From: Ciona intestinalis
Taxonomy: Eukaryota; Chordata; Ascidiacea; Phlebobranchia; Cionidae
Assembly: GCF_000224145.3 (NCBI RefSeq)
Contig: NC_020168.2
Span: 2,491,171-2,555,170, forward strand
Direction: 5' to 3'
DNA: 64,000 bases
Each line of letters begins with the position of its first letter. Within the stretch, counting starts at the first letter, position 1. The position numbers were made by a program, and so were the translations under genes. The notes below the pieces were generated by a model. The model had not been told where the DNA came from and searched no databases. It saw only the letters and a list, made by a program, of their open reading frames with translations. This document shows, piece by piece, positions 1 through 13,062 of the stretch.

Positions 1-860
1 TTAACATGTTGTCACAACAGTGAAGAGAATGGTATATATTGAATTAAAAAATCCCCAATTTATATTATGTAATAAAACATGCTGTTTAAATATCTGTTTT
101 AATATACAACCCTCTTTTAGGAGTTTTGCGTTAAACTTGCACACCAGTTCGATGGCAGATTTATTACAGTATTAAAATTTGGATTAAATTACCAACAGGT
201 TACAGAGCAGCTCAATCTGTCATGGATTCCACAATGTTGAGAACAAAGTACAGTAAAGACCTTGATCACTGGTAACTACAATATTTCATTAAGACTTGGG
301 AACAAACTCTATTTTAAATGGATAAGGTCCTGCGCCAAGCACTTCATACGGCCTAGGATTTAGGCTGGTGTTGGTCTATTACTAAAACCATCTGACAATC
401 TTGTGTGTGGTTTGTGCTGTTGTTGTTACTTATCTTTTTTGCAGGGACCCCTGCTTCAATTAAATTCCATTTCATATTCAATAAATAATGCATGGCTACT
501 CTCTATCTGTCACAAGTGAAATGAACATTCCAAATCAATAAACCTCAGACTATTATCGAGATCAAAGGAATATAGATTGAAAAAAAATTATTTTTAAAAT
601 GTGGATTTTAATCCTCATGTTTGCAGTTTCTTTTGGTTATATAGGACTTTAAAATCACTTTGTTCAAAACTTTTAAAGATATTGTATATCCCTTGTTGCA
701 AAAAGTCCTTTAATAGATTATACATACAATAGAAGATATATCAATTAGAACTAAATTTTTAAAACTAAGTTTTGTATTCTGAACATAATCACTTATTAAA
801 CCAGCATTCTTTTGTTGTTTCAATGCTAAACAAATCTACATTGCTTTGTTACCTATCTAG
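1..860. other. 5' window edge, probable intron of the PIP5K gene
   Basis: No exon could be placed here with confidence. The first recognisable exon of the downstream kinase begins at 861 in the middle of a codon, so this stretch should be intron. A few AG acceptor-like sites exist (for example near 120 and 444), but the reading frames behind them do not resemble the kinase. The upstream catalytic exons must lie to the left of the window. Confidence 0.5.
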
Positions 861-3800
861 GTCAGGGGGAATTCCTGCGAAAAACGGCAAGGGTGAACGT
901 CTTCTTGTTTTCTGTGGTGTAATTGATATTTTACAATGTTATAAGTAAGTTTGTTTTGGAGTATGCTAATGTTTAATTAACACACCTAACACTGTCTACA
1001 CTACAAATGCTTTTAATCTTGTGTCTAAGGATTAAAGCTTATTCACAACTGCGTTTATTATGCTAGAGACACATTTTAAATCCGCTGTAGATTCGGTTTA
1101 TCTAATGATACCAGATCAGACTTTTATTATTGATTTTTTTAATGTGGCTAATTTGGAATTTCCACATTGCTGTGTGCTGATGTGCTTTATGCACGCCCAG
1201 ACGCTGATGTCAGTGGAATTGATTTCATTTTAATTTTCTCTGCAGGTGGAAAAAGAAAATGGAACACACTTGGAAATCTATGATCGCAGATGGTGTAAGT
1301 GTTGTTTTGCTTTCTTATAAACCACACAATGGTCATCAGAGTTCATTATTCTATCTATAGCAGACAACACATAATTCCCTTATATAATAAATAATTGGTG
1401 GCAGTTTGTTTGGCAATTTTATTTTGATAGACAATTCCAAAATAACAAGTTTGAAATATTTTAAGGAAATAATTGTCTTATTCTTTCTTAAAGGATTCTG
1501 TTTCTGTCCATCGACCAAGTTTTTACTGTGAAAGATTTCAAAAGTTTATGGGCGACCATGTTTTTAAAAAAAGTAAGTTTATTTGTACATTACCAACAGC
1601 GGTTATCATAAAATATTTAGAAATTTTAATATTTCATGTTCTTCACCCCATAAATTTACTAATTTCTACAAAATAACTCTAGACAAGTTTAGTACCTGTA
1701 AAACAATAAAAGCTAACTATATACCAACATAGTGATTAAAAGTGTAACTTAAGTAAAAAATTTACACTTTGATCAAAATGTAAAAATATTTCATATTTAT
1801 TACTTCCACCACTCATCCAACAGGTGTTGTAAAAAGTCAACCCAAGCGACAACGAGGTCAAAGTTCGCGGCGAACGCACACAACTCTGGTTGGTGGTGTT
1901 AGCAATGCAGAATCGTCCAAGGCTCTAACCCCCGCTGCCACCGAACCACTCACTAAACGACTTCAAAGTCGTCCAGATTTGCTCCCAAACGAATCTCCTC
2001 GTCCTTCATCGGTTGAAAAAGATGATGATCACGTAAATCTTGTTTATATTTATTTAAAATTGTTTACTTTTTTCACTTTGTACATAGATGTATGTTATAA
2101 AATGGAAATGTGCGTTTCATTATCTCTATTTTACTTTTTATCATGAATGGTGGTAAAATTTAATTGTTTTTTAAGTGCTCATTTTTGGGCAAAAATATAT
2201 TCTTGATATATAAAAAATATTTTTAAAATATATTTTTATAAAATGTATTTTTTATTCTTGATATATAAAATATATTTTTGATTAAAAAACAACATTTCAT
2301 TCGCCATGCAGCAGATTTTTTCACTATTTTTACCAAAGTCCGTAAAATATATTTTCTGGCCATTTTTACAACAATCCATCTCACAGGCACTCCCTCCTTT
2401 ATACAAAGTCTCTTCTACACCCGACCATCAAGCTAAAGGTGATTACAATATTCTATTAAAAAAGAAAAGTAATAACTATCCTATCCTTAAACTTGTGTGG
2501 TGTTTCATTTATTTTTTATTATTATTTTTCCAATATCTGTTTACAATCATTCCCCTTGATTATTGCATTCTGATTCATATATGGTTTCTACCATCGTACC
2601 ATAAGTGAAAGTTAACGAACTGTGTTGAAAAATTGGTCCATGCACCAATGGTTAGCATGGGCCATAATATACGACATATACCATTTTACTTTGCTATGAT
2701 AATGTTTTTTAACTAAACATTTATCACAGAAGCTACTGCCATTGAAACAACGTTTGGTGCTTCTTCGCTCGAAAGTGTTCATTCAATTAAACGATCTTCA
2801 AAAGAAAAGTGAGTTTGTTTAATGATGTCTTGATAATGTGTAGATATGTTGGATTTTAATCATCTGTTTTTATTTCTTAATTAAGTAGGTTACATATTTG
2901 TAGCTCCAAGTGTGGTGTAATGGGCCAATTGATGTGCACAAAACCTTTTCCGGAAAGTGGCACATGACACCTACCGTGGCATGACACATGACCTCTGCCA
3001 TTTAAAATATACATATTTTTAACAATATGTTACCTATTGATTAAACATAGATGTTATCGCAGGAATTCCTCGTCACCGGGATCAAGTAACCAGCAGCAGG
3101 AGGCGATAGAGAGTGATGTGATCGACCACGGGCAGGTGGAACTGGTATGGCCAAAAGCACGAAATGTTTATGAGACCAGCGTATGATCCATTGTGAGACC
3201 TTTGATTTTTTCATTGTTCCATCCAAGCTTGCAAACCAAACCAAAATAAAGGTTGTCTTTTATAAACCACATGTAAATGTTTTGGGAGAAAATTGTTAAG
3301 ATTTGTTTTGGATTACAACTTCATAAGAAGTGGATTTTCAGTACGTAGTTTCGTTTTGTTTTCCAAAAAATCAGTTATTAAACATACTTGGTAAGCTTGA
3401 ATGGAACTGTCATGCAATCACTATGCTTTATCTTCAAACTAATCACAATTAAATTTACTTTGATTTAGTATCTAATCACAAGAATTGTGCATTCTATTTT
3501 ATAATTCAGTTTCATGCAATTATAGTATTTAGGAACTATTGCTCAATAACCTTATACATTATACGGATGATGTATTTTAAGCCATTTTAGTTGTTGGTGG
3601 TCGGCATGGTATGGTGTTAGATCTTATCAGTAGTACTGTCCTTCGTCTTATAATGTGTAACACACAATCGTATGCATGACAGTCCACTTATTATTTCTTT
3701 CTCCGACATACACACACAACATCAGCAGTCAGCACTATGTTCTTTCATCATTTTCTTTTTTGTTTGCTTTTTCAAATTTACAACGGATCAAACGAACCAA

Positions 3801-3957
3801 CTGTGGCGGTTGGAACACTACAGTGACGTTGGTTTATGTTTCCCAGGATTTACAAAGCAAAGATAAGCCGGGCGGAACTGCGCTCAATCATTTGCATCCC
3901 GAACCATTGATGCGTGCCGAGAGCGCGTCGGACGTTGACGAAGACACACCGTTATAA
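861..3957 (+). CDS. PIP5K1: Type I phosphatidylinositol-4-phosphate 5-kinase, C-terminal part (partial at 5' end)
   Basis: This enzyme makes PI(4,5)P2 from PI4P at the inner face of the plasma membrane. Exons read as 861-944, 1246-1294, 1494-1572, 1824-2032, 2387-2438, 2730-2808, 3063-3144 and 3847-3957 (stop TAA). All junctions are GT/AG and the phases agree. The first exon encodes SGGIPAKNGKGERLLVFCG followed by IDILQCY. The next two give KKMEHTWKSMIADG and DSVSVHRPSFYCERFQKFM. These match the conserved end of the type I kinase core (GGIPA, IIDILQSY, KKLEHSWK, VSVHRPGFYAERFQRFM in vertebrates). The remaining exons form a low-complexity tail rich in Ser, Pro and basic residues that ends acidic (DVDEDTPL). 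The N-terminal catalytic exons are outside the window. The paralogue (A, B or C) cannot be assigned, and tunicates may have a single gene. A polyadenylation signal AATAAA lies at 4717-4722. The family call is secure; the exact ends of the tail exons are less so. Confidence 0.9.
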
Positions 3958-4722
3958 TCGTGCAGCTATTACCCATCGTCACCACACGGCGTATATATCA
4001 TCATCGTGCTCAAACGTTTTACGAAATGCAGTACAAAGGCGAGGGTTAAGTTATGATCGGTTTCTGTGAAACGAGCACTTGTACCGTTTAACTTATTATT
4101 GTAGTCTTCTATCTATTTATGGTATGGCAATAGCGAAAATCGTCGTCATTTACACCAACAATTGCTTATTATGTACGCGTTTCATCACAATTTAATGTCG
4201 ATTCTATGTCATTTTCCTTCATCACTCGTATTACCGCATATGGTGTTGCTTTCTGGTGATATTGGGATTACTTTCCTCTATCATAACTACGTTAACCAAC
4301 CAACCTGTATTATTCGATACTCCAATATCAAACACAGATCGCCACATCACTCAACCACATGGGTGCCATATTTTCGATTAAAAATTTAAAAAAAATCTGC
4401 TAGTCTGGGTCGCTTTGTTCGGCCACTTAATATAATGTGCAATATCCACGGCTACTGGTATAATCGCCGACGTAGTTCGCCACTGTAGGCGTTCGAAGTG
4501 CTAGTGGGTAGTACGTCTTGAACCTTGTACTAATACATATTGTACGCTTTTGCACCGAATTGAGTATTCTGTGTTTTTGTCCCAAGAAGCTGGAAAAATC
4601 GGTTATCATGCACGCCAAGCTTGAAGGTTTATACCGATCGTGTGACGTCACGTATTGGTCATTCAGTTTTGTTATATTTTGCCATCGCTCTGTGCTGTTT
4701 GTAATGTTCGTCACGCAATAAA
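3958..4722 (+). other. Probable 3' UTR of the PIP5K gene
   Basis: The stretch follows the stop codon at 3955-3957 and ends with AATAAA at 4717-4722. Short frames inside it show no family resemblance. A TGACGTCA palindrome lies near 4643. Confidence 0.55.
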
Positions 4723-4971
4723 CACGTAACGAATAATATGTACATGTGTCACAATTTAGACCGAAAATTCGCAAATCCTACACAAACCGCATGATCTGTC
4801 CATATGTAGGTATTCATTTTTTTCTTCTATTCTTAGGCCAGAGCCTGATTAATGACACGGTATTTTGGATTTATATGACTGAACGTACGACAAATTTAAT
4901 GTAATCACGTAAACAGCGTGACACGCGTTCTATGATGAATAAGCATGACAGTTGATTATCAATAATATATA

Positions 4972-5164
4972 TTAGGGTGGGGGAAGATGGGACACCTTTT
5001 AACTCGATTTTCTCGCCCCATTTGGTAGTAAACAAGAAACATTCAAAGAATTTTAAAACCGTATCCTCACGACCCCCATAGACCGTTGTTAATTGTTTAA
5101 AACACGTTCAGGATACCCGAATATTATGTGCTAAAGGTGTCCCATCTTCTCCCACAGTACTATA
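4972..5164 (+). mobile_element. TA-flanked MITE, reference copy (family 1)
   Basis: A roughly 190-bp element with near-perfect terminal inverted repeats. It starts with GGTGGGGGAAGATGGGACAC and ends with the reverse complement (GTGTCCCATCTTCTCCCAC), bounded by TA/TATA. The interior carries TTTGGTAGTAAACAA and TTGTTAATTGTTTAAAACAC, which recur in all other copies in the window. There is no coding capacity. TIRs, TA flanks and small size fit a Tc1/mariner- or pogo-type non-autonomous element. The published Ciona MITE Cimi-1 is the obvious comparison, but identity was not checked. Confidence 0.85.
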
Positions 5165-6367
5165 ATTATTGATTTTCAAAAGTGCCTATTCCAAGTTCGT
5201 TCGTTGGCGCAATATACACATTCAAAATATGCCTAAATTGTAAGACACAAATACCCGCTTACGAGTCACCACATAATATATATGTAGCTGTCCGTGAAGA
5301 CAGTTTGGATAACCCATATTGGGTTGAGCAATTGCGGTTTAGTTTCCTTCCACAGGATACTCGGAATAGTGACAGTGTCTACCCTTATCGTATTTTAACG
5401 ACTTTAACGACTCGAGGTCTATTAACAAGTTCAAAATGGTTTTAAGTACAGATTTGAGACCCAATAGAACCATGCATGCCTCATGGCTCTCTATAACATG
5501 TGCCTACTTAGGCAATACACCATGCCAATTAGTAATGAGGTTACTGCAGATATCAAATACGCAAAGTTAGATCTGATTTAACGTTTCCGTCAGCCGCAGT
5601 AGTATCTGGGTGGTTTGCCGGGTGCAGAACTTTGTTTTCGTGGGGTATTTGGCTTGGTATATATGATTAGTTTTTAGTAGTTTCGGGTCCGTTTGCTCAC
5701 ATATTAATTGTTTCATGAATAATTACTGTAAACCAACATTTTCACGACGCAGAAACACTCAATCTGTTCAGAACATTGACACAGATTTTTTGGCAATAAC
5801 AATGACTTGTCGCTGCGTTAGCGCCAATCGCACTGTGGGTATGACTGTGAAGCCCCTTGAAGAAGTTGCGCGTCGGAACGTTTTAATGTGTCAGAGGTGT
5901 GCAGTTAATTACTGCACACACATTATCACTGGTCTGTCGGTAACAATTACCTTACTTGTATATGAGGTGTCACATTTCATGCCACATTTAGTTTAATTAG
6001 TCCAATTTTAGGTTTTAACCAGGTCAACGACATTTCAACCCAACTGTTTTCATCTTTATTCAAAATATTTCAGTTACAGCTGACTAATTTATTTAAAATG
6101 TTGTTGTACCGCTTGTGCGCGGTGTAAATTGTAAATAAATAAATAAATATTCGATTTTGCTGGTCAACATGAGTAATAGGATTGAATTAGTTTTAAAATG
6201 GTCAACACTGATTGACCATACCTTTTTCTTTTTTTGTGACGTAACATTTATGTTTACTGACAATCGTTAGGTCACAGAAGTAAAAAGGTTAAATAAGGAG
6301 AAGTAGATACAGCAAAGTAACGGAATACTTAAAATAATTATTGTATTTGTATCCACCTAAGTCGAAT
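5165..6367. other. Intergenic, upstream region of the LENG8-like gene
   Basis: No gene is supported. Two open frames of about 90 codons (5182-5445 and 5715-5996) lack family resemblance. The sequence just before the start codon at 6368 holds a TGACGTAA site near 6237 and an AG acceptor-like site a few bases upstream of the ATG. Confidence 0.5.
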
Positions 6368-9300
6368 ATGAACGAGTCTGCAGCAGATCCAGAAATACCA
6401 GCTTGGGAGAAGGCAAGACAAGCTTTAAATGAAATAAAAGGGAAGAACGAAAATGGTGGCAAAAATGTAAGTTACTAACAAACATATAAATTCTGTCTGT
6501 ATTATGTATTAAGTTTTGTTGAAATAGTTAAGAAATATACATTTTATTATTAATGGAACATAGTGTTATCAGGTACTTGGTTCAGGTTTCACCAAAAAAA
6601 AGTAAAATTATATCTAGAAATAAATTGCTTAATATAAATTGTTACAATAAAGTTAAGATATCTTCAGATTTCTGACAACAGTATTTAAATATAGCCACAC
6701 TGCTGCTTTAATGAAATATATCAATAGTTGCTTGTTTTACACAGAATACACAGGGGATGCAATTTCCCTCACAATATCCTGGCATGATGAGCATGGAAAG
6801 CAACAGTAACAGGTTTTATCCTCCTTGGCAGCAAAATGCTGGTTATGGGGGCTTTCGACCATATATGGGAAATCAGAATTCTTACCCTGATTACAGAATT
6901 GGTCAACAACAAAACCGAATGCCTTACTACCCTTCTAATAACATGCAGCAGGTAATATGCTGTTAATGAAAATACTTCAATAATTTTTACTACAATTCTT
7001 AAATCATTACTCTGATAAGGGCGGCCTGAATACGGTATGAAGACAAACTTATAACGCTCTATAAAATGTCAGAAAGAACTTATTCCAATTAAATTCCTTA
7101 TCTTCTTGCTTTGCTTATAGTATGCATTAACACATTTTTTTACTCAGTTTGGACAAAACTACCCAGCAAACAGTTTGTACACCAACTTCAACCAACCAGG
7201 GGCAACCACTGGTGCATATCGATTACCGACAGACTCGCAAAATAAACCCCCCAACCCCCCTCTTCCATCGCAACCCCCACCCCCACCACCCCCAACAACC
7301 CATTCATATGCTGACATGGTAAAAAACAAGAGCCATAAACCAGCTCTACCCCCTATGCTACCAAGAACAACCAGGTTTGGGATGATGCCAAGACAAAGCT
7401 TCGGAAAAGGTTGGAATTCTGTTAATAACTCATAACCTTTTATTATATTAGTACGAGTGCTGAAGTGCAGCATATAATAAGTCAATCCAACTATAGTTTA
7501 ACCATTGGCTTTATACTGACCAAACAGCTGTTTTCATCATTGCAAAAATTGGCCGTGTTGATGTTTAACTATAATATAAATGTAAGATCTATACTACATG
7601 GTTTTCGTCTATTTTTTTAATTTAGAAAAAATGCGATAATGATTTATTAATGATAAAGCTTTACCAGTTAGTTCACTCACATCGACATCACAAACTAAAT
7701 TATTCACAGCTGGAATTAAATTCAGCATCGGACAAAAGAATAAACCATCAGCTCCACTTCCTCCAGCTAATAAAAACATTCCTTCCGACGATGATACTTC
7801 GATTCAACCACCAGGAACTGAGAGTAAAACAACAACAGATCCAGTCAATCAACAACAAAGCAAACCTGATTTAATGGTAATAAACAGATTCTCAAGTGGT
7901 TTAATCTATTGATTGATGACCTTACTTAATTTTTGTAATGCGTTCCAGCAGACCGCACCCACAACAACTGATAACTCAGTTAAGGATGCTTCCCAAAAAT
8001 CTCAAGCCCCATGGCCACCTGCATTAATGTAAGTTGAAGGCAATATTCAACAGGTCTACTCTCCATAAATGATGCTTACCGTTACCAATATAAATGTTAC
8101 AGGGACTACATACAAAGAGCATTCCAAGCATGCAACAGTGAGGAAAGCAAGGATCAAACAGAAAAATATTTAAAAGTTCTTTTAAATGAGCGCATGAAAA
8201 ATGGTTCTGCATATGGTATTGATTGGAACAAGGAACCCTTACCAATGTAAGCAACACCTATCTCTATTAAACTGTGCATGAACATGGTTTTATTAATTTA
8301 TATGATTTGTGTGAGTTTGTGTCTAGTAATAAGTTTTACTTTGATATTTTACCACAATTCTCATACAGTGCTTTACTGAACAAGTCAAATGTAGCAAGCA
8401 CACACTGGAAGAACATGTCACAACGTAATGACATACCAGCGTGGCAACGAGGGTTTGCGAGTAGAAGAAGGTCAAATAGGTGAGTTATGCTGTGTTGAAA
8501 TTGAAAAAGTTTGATTGTCTATAAAAGATAAATTCTAATCTTATTCTTAGCAAATTTTAGTTTTTTAATGTTGTCTAGCATCTATTATACATTTTTTAGA
8601 TATTTTTCTCTCATATTTTCAGGTTCTCAAGATCACGTTCTCGATCAAGATCTTATTCACGATCCAGATCACGGTCAAGGTCTCGATCCAGTTCACGGTC
8701 TTACTCAAATTCACCTAAACGAAGACGCTTTCATGACAGGTTTGTATTTTTTCGCTGTGATAACAGTTTATTGTTTAATGGGTAGTAGGTGGAATAATGT
8801 ATATGAATACGGAATACCTCTGTGTTTTGAAACTTATTCAAGTCAAAATATAATATGTTAAAATAGAACAAATCACAACACACTAAAATAAAGTAACTAT
8901 CAACAAATTGTTTAGGTAATTTTTGCCAGAGGTTTCTATAAATTACACTTTCCAGGAACAGCAGCAGCAGCAGCGACAGTGATCGTAGTGGAGGAATCGT
9001 TACCAGCGCAGGTAGGTTTGGTCAGGCCACTAGAGGTCAGAAAACCAGAGGACGAGGTAGAGGTCGTGGAATGAAAAATCAAGGAAACAACCAAACTCCT
9101 TCAAAACGAGGAAAAAAGGTTTGGATGCGTTTGTGTTCAGTGTGTCTTTGTTTCTTGGTTTATTTGTTTTATCATTTAATGGATGCCTCACAATCAAACT
9201 AAACACTTTAATTATTTAAGAGGTGTATAATAGTCATTCATGTTATTAAATGTAGCTTTATGGCATTCAACATTTTCATATATTATATGTATATATAAGT

Positions 9301-11524
9301 ATTTTTTTATTTTACAAACATACTTAGAACAAGAAGAGGGGTGGGGCAAAATTTCAGTTTGTTGATCCAATGAGAGAAGTGAAAAAAGCAAATCGTGCGA
9401 ATCGATTTCAAGATGCTTTATCACAACCTCAACAAGAAAGATTTGAAATTTCAATCAACAACTTTAACTCCAAGTAAGAAGAGTTTTAATATTAAACCAT
9501 AATTTATTTATCATAGCATAGGGGTAGGAATGTGCTTCAAAATTTACATTCATTTTTTTATGTTGTATCGTAGTTTTAAATCATTATTTAACTGTAATAT
9601 TAAACAAACAGCTATTCATTTCTTATAATTGCTGAAAAGCTTTAAAAGAAGTAAACTAATTATACTTACATAAAATAACCTTGTTACTTTTTATAGTGAG
9701 GATATTGATTTTGACAATGTACAAATTGTTGGAACATGTACAGACGTTTTCAAAGATTATTTCCGCCTCACAGCTGCACCTGACCCTTCTTCTGTAAGTA
9801 GAATCAACCATAACTAATCCCAGTTACAGCCCAGTACCGCCATACTTAACATTATTTTATGGTTTATAGGTTCGTCCAATCCACATATTGAAGACATCAT
9901 TGCTGCGTGTGAAGAATGATTGGCTGGAAAAAGCTGATTATCTTTACACATGTAGACAAATGAAAAGCATCAGGCAGGACCTCACCGTGAGTGGAATATA
10001 TTAATAAGAATGTAATCTATGTCAACTAGTTTATCAGGTTGATGGTAATTATTATGGCATTGTATGTTTCATGCTTTCTTAGTGTACTACAAATGATAAA
10101 TATTACACTTTTGTTTGTTTAACAGGTCCAGGGAATAAGGAATGACTTCACGGTACAAGTTTATGAAACACATGCACGCATTGCATTAGAAAAAGTAAAT
10201 TTGTTTCTTTCTTGCATATAGGTGTGTTTATAAAATGAAGTGGGACTTTAGTATACACAGCAACATTACCAATCTGCTGATCTCTGATGTGACTGTTTTG
10301 TTTTTATTAATCTGTCTGACTCATAACATATAACACAAACATAAAACTCAGTTGTCTACCCTGTTTATGTGGGATATTTATAATTGCTTTTCATCTGACA
10401 TCCAAAATCTCATAATAGCTTTTCATATAACATCTCACATGAAATGTATCACATGACAGGGAGATCATGAGGAATTCAACCAGTGTCAGAGTCAGCTTCG
10501 TCAACTCTTCAAGGAGGGAGTTACGTCTGCGAACCGACCGGAGTTTCTTGCTTACGCCATCCTATATTATGTGTACACGAAAAACACAACAGGTAAATGC
10601 AGGATTATGCTCCCAAGTGTGTGTTTTAAAGCATTTATAATTCTGATAAAGGTTTCATAAAATAAAAAATAAAATTAGAATCTATTATTAGGTAATAGTT
10701 GAAATATTTTTAGACTTAACATCTGTTCTGTCCACAATCACGGACGAGCTTCGAAAAGATGAATGCATCTCACATGCGTTAGCAGTTCGTGCTTCATGGT
10801 CAGCAGGCAACCACAGCCGCTTTTTTAAGTTGTACAGAAAGGCCCCAAAAATGGCTGGTTACCTCATGGATAAGTTTGCACCAAGGGAAAGGAAGAAGGC
10901 AATGGAACGAATTGTGAAAGCGTATGTAACAGTAACCTGCTCATGTGTTTTATTTATTTTTGAAATAGGCAAGCAGATAAATGCATTATTTCCAGTTAAT
11001 TTTGTAACAGGTCCATGTTATGCTTTAAAGTATTTTAATTTATTTTAAGTTATCTTTATGGGATGAGTAATACTTGGGTAAAATAAGGTATTGGCTAAAC
11101 CCCTATTTTTATAAAGGTTTATTTACATGTTAATCATAACATTTATTCTAATCTTTTTTCCTTCAAATCTAGCTATGTTACAGTTACAGGTATCCAAGGT
11201 AAGGTAAAATGAGGTATTTTGTATTCCTCAGTTCGTTAGATTATGTATTGCCTGATTGTATTAGGTTGAGGTGTAATTGTCTAATAACAGATGGTTTAAG
11301 TTCCTTTTAAGAGATAAAGAATCTCTATTAGTGTTTTTTTCCCCAGTTTAAACATTTTCTTTGTGTTTTTAATTAGTTACCGACCCACTGTACCAGTCAG
11401 TCACGTTACCAGCTTGCTGGCTTTCGAAAATCAGGAGGAATGCGTCAAATTTCTCACCGAACTCTCTATCACTATCTCTCCTGATCAAAATACCGTGGAC
11501 TGTAAAGCGGGCATGCCTTCTTAG
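6368..11524 (+). CDS. LENG8: LENG8-like SAC3/GANP-family nuclear protein
   Basis: A homologue of leukocyte receptor cluster member 8, a SAC3/GANP-related nuclear protein (Thp3 in yeast) tied to RNA processing. Sixteen exons: 6368-6466, 6745-6951, 7148-7409, 7710-7876, 7949-8028, 8103-8246, 8369-8479, 8623-8739, 8956-9118, 9328-9473, 9697-9793, 9870-9986, 10126-10194, 10460-10592, 10714-10921 and 11377-11524. The phases close to 755 residues. The start [20 protein letters not shown] matches the [10 protein letters not shown] of vertebrate LENG8. Next comes a Pro/Gln/Tyr-rich stretch, then [12 protein letters not shown] (YTIDWSREPLP in human), an RS domain (about residues 357-395) and an RG-rich segment. 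The SAC3/GANP-PCI half starts near residue 499 with [20 protein letters not shown], then [33 protein letters not shown] and [19 protein letters not shown]. The last exon gives [17 protein letters not shown]. An acceptor-like AG next to the ATG may be a 5' UTR or spliced-leader junction. A likely poly(A) signal is AATAAATAAA near 12347. Confidence 0.95.
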
Positions 11525-12577
11525 CGCCATAAGGCGGCGTGCAGCGTAAAATTAACGCTTGCACATGGTTGTTACCACACCGTACCACCCCAGCTCTCGT
11601 GAGCCGAGTACATACCACGTTGTAAATGGCCTGGTGTCCAGCGCAGCTTACTTGGGTAGCTTATAAGACTTTGCTTCACGTTTTCTTTGAAATCTTATCA
11701 TGACCATCTATGGATTATTGTCACTTGCGGATTCTTCTACAGCTCGTTTTTTAGCTGTCACCACACACCTCCATGTCTTTATGACCTGATTGTCCTTCTC
11801 TGTATCTGCTAGTTCTGTTATCACGTCCGTAAGTATTTAGGTCATCTCCGTCATCAAGAAATTGAGAAGACCTCGAACTGTTTACACATTGTTGTCTTGT
11901 CGGTCTATCTGTCGACACGCCTTGCACGATTGCTTTGGTGATGTCATGAAGTATGAAATTGAAATGTCGGAAACGTCAGCCTTCATTATTACGTCATAAC
12001 CAAGTTTGTTCGTTAATGTTTTGTTAGCATCCATCCACAGTTAGCCGACGAAAACGAAACAAAGAAATCTAAATTGCTACATCATGCTACGTAATAAATT
12101 TCCAGTGGATGCGACGTCACGAATTCAACCAGGAGCTCATTACGTCATCAGTGGAACGAAGACTCCTACATCATCACCCTCGATGCAACGTCACAAATAT
12201 TGTATACCTGCCCATGTAGCAATGATATGTGAAAAGCAACCTTGGAAAAAATAATTTTGACTTTTTATTATCTAGATATGTCAATAACACAATGATTCTT
12301 ATATGCCTTATTTTCCAAGGTTGTTTTCATCAATTACTTGTTCTTTAATAAATAAATCCCGATGAATAGTTTCAAAATAAGTTGCGTTTTGTACACTTAG
12401 TGTATATATGGTATCACAGTGTGAGACAAATGCTGCAAATTAAACCGAGTTTAATTTTTTTTGTAAATAGGCTATATATAGCTATAGCCACGGCCTACTA
12501 AAGATATCTCTAGTAGTCCATGATATAGCATATATTATTGGTCGAAATGTTGAATCTTGTGGGAAAAGACTGGATAT
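11525..12577 (+). other. 3' UTR and downstream region of the LENG8-like gene, with clustered ACGTCA motifs
   Basis: The region runs from the stop codon to an AATAAATAAA near 12347 and a little beyond. Between about 11940 and 12190 several ACGTCA/TGACGT motifs occur (near 11993, 12112, 12142 and 12187). No protein-coding signal is seen. Confidence 0.45.
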
Positions 12578-12665
12578 TTTAGCACATACTATCCAAATAT
12601 CCTGAAAAATGTAAACATTTTTTCAATTTTTTTGTTTACTACCAAACGGGACAAGAGATGAATAA
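12578..12665 (-). mobile_element. Family-1 MITE, fragment
   Basis: Shares TTTAGCACATA, ATCCAAATATCCTGA and TTTGTTTACTACCAAA with complete copies, in reverse orientation. Both terminal inverted repeats are gone. Confidence 0.7.
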
Positions 12666-12984
12666 TAATAGAAGATATGTAAATGTGCATTTACACCTGT
12701 CCGTGCATATGGCAGGGTGGAGTTGGGACTCGGTGTAAAACGGGCGGGGATACGGTCCCGATTCTTGACACGCAGGACTCCATCTGCAAACTTTCTCACA
12801 CGATTCTCGAACATTATCAGAAAGGGTATTTTTCTGACTACAATTAAATGGGCGTCCGTAAAGAGAAATTAAAAAAATGACAGCCCCATCACCTATAGCC
12901 TATATAATACTGTAGTACCGTGGGATAAAAATCTATAAGATAAATACCACAAAGTCCTATATTTCCTAATGGTGTTTAACTATT

Positions 12985-13062
12985 AACAACCAAACCGAAC
13001 AAGTTTGTTTAAACCCATTGCGAAAGTCACCTCTTTTGCTCGCTTTTGGACACACGAACTAC
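12985..13062. repeat. Dispersed repeat shared with 31530-31605
   Basis: The stretch AAGTTTGTTTAAACCCATT, then GAAAGTCACC and TTTTGCTCG, recurs near 31540 with few differences. No terminal repeats or coding potential were recognised, so the element type is unknown. Confidence 0.6.

Noticed and set aside
5182-5996. Two open frames of about 90 codons as genes
   Set aside because: No resemblance to known proteins and no supporting signals. They may be chance frames in intergenic DNA.
11160-11215. Extra LENG8 exon between 10921 and 11377
   Set aside because: An acceptor-like site exists, but joining exon 15 directly to 11377 gives the conserved [11 protein letters not shown] sequence in frame.
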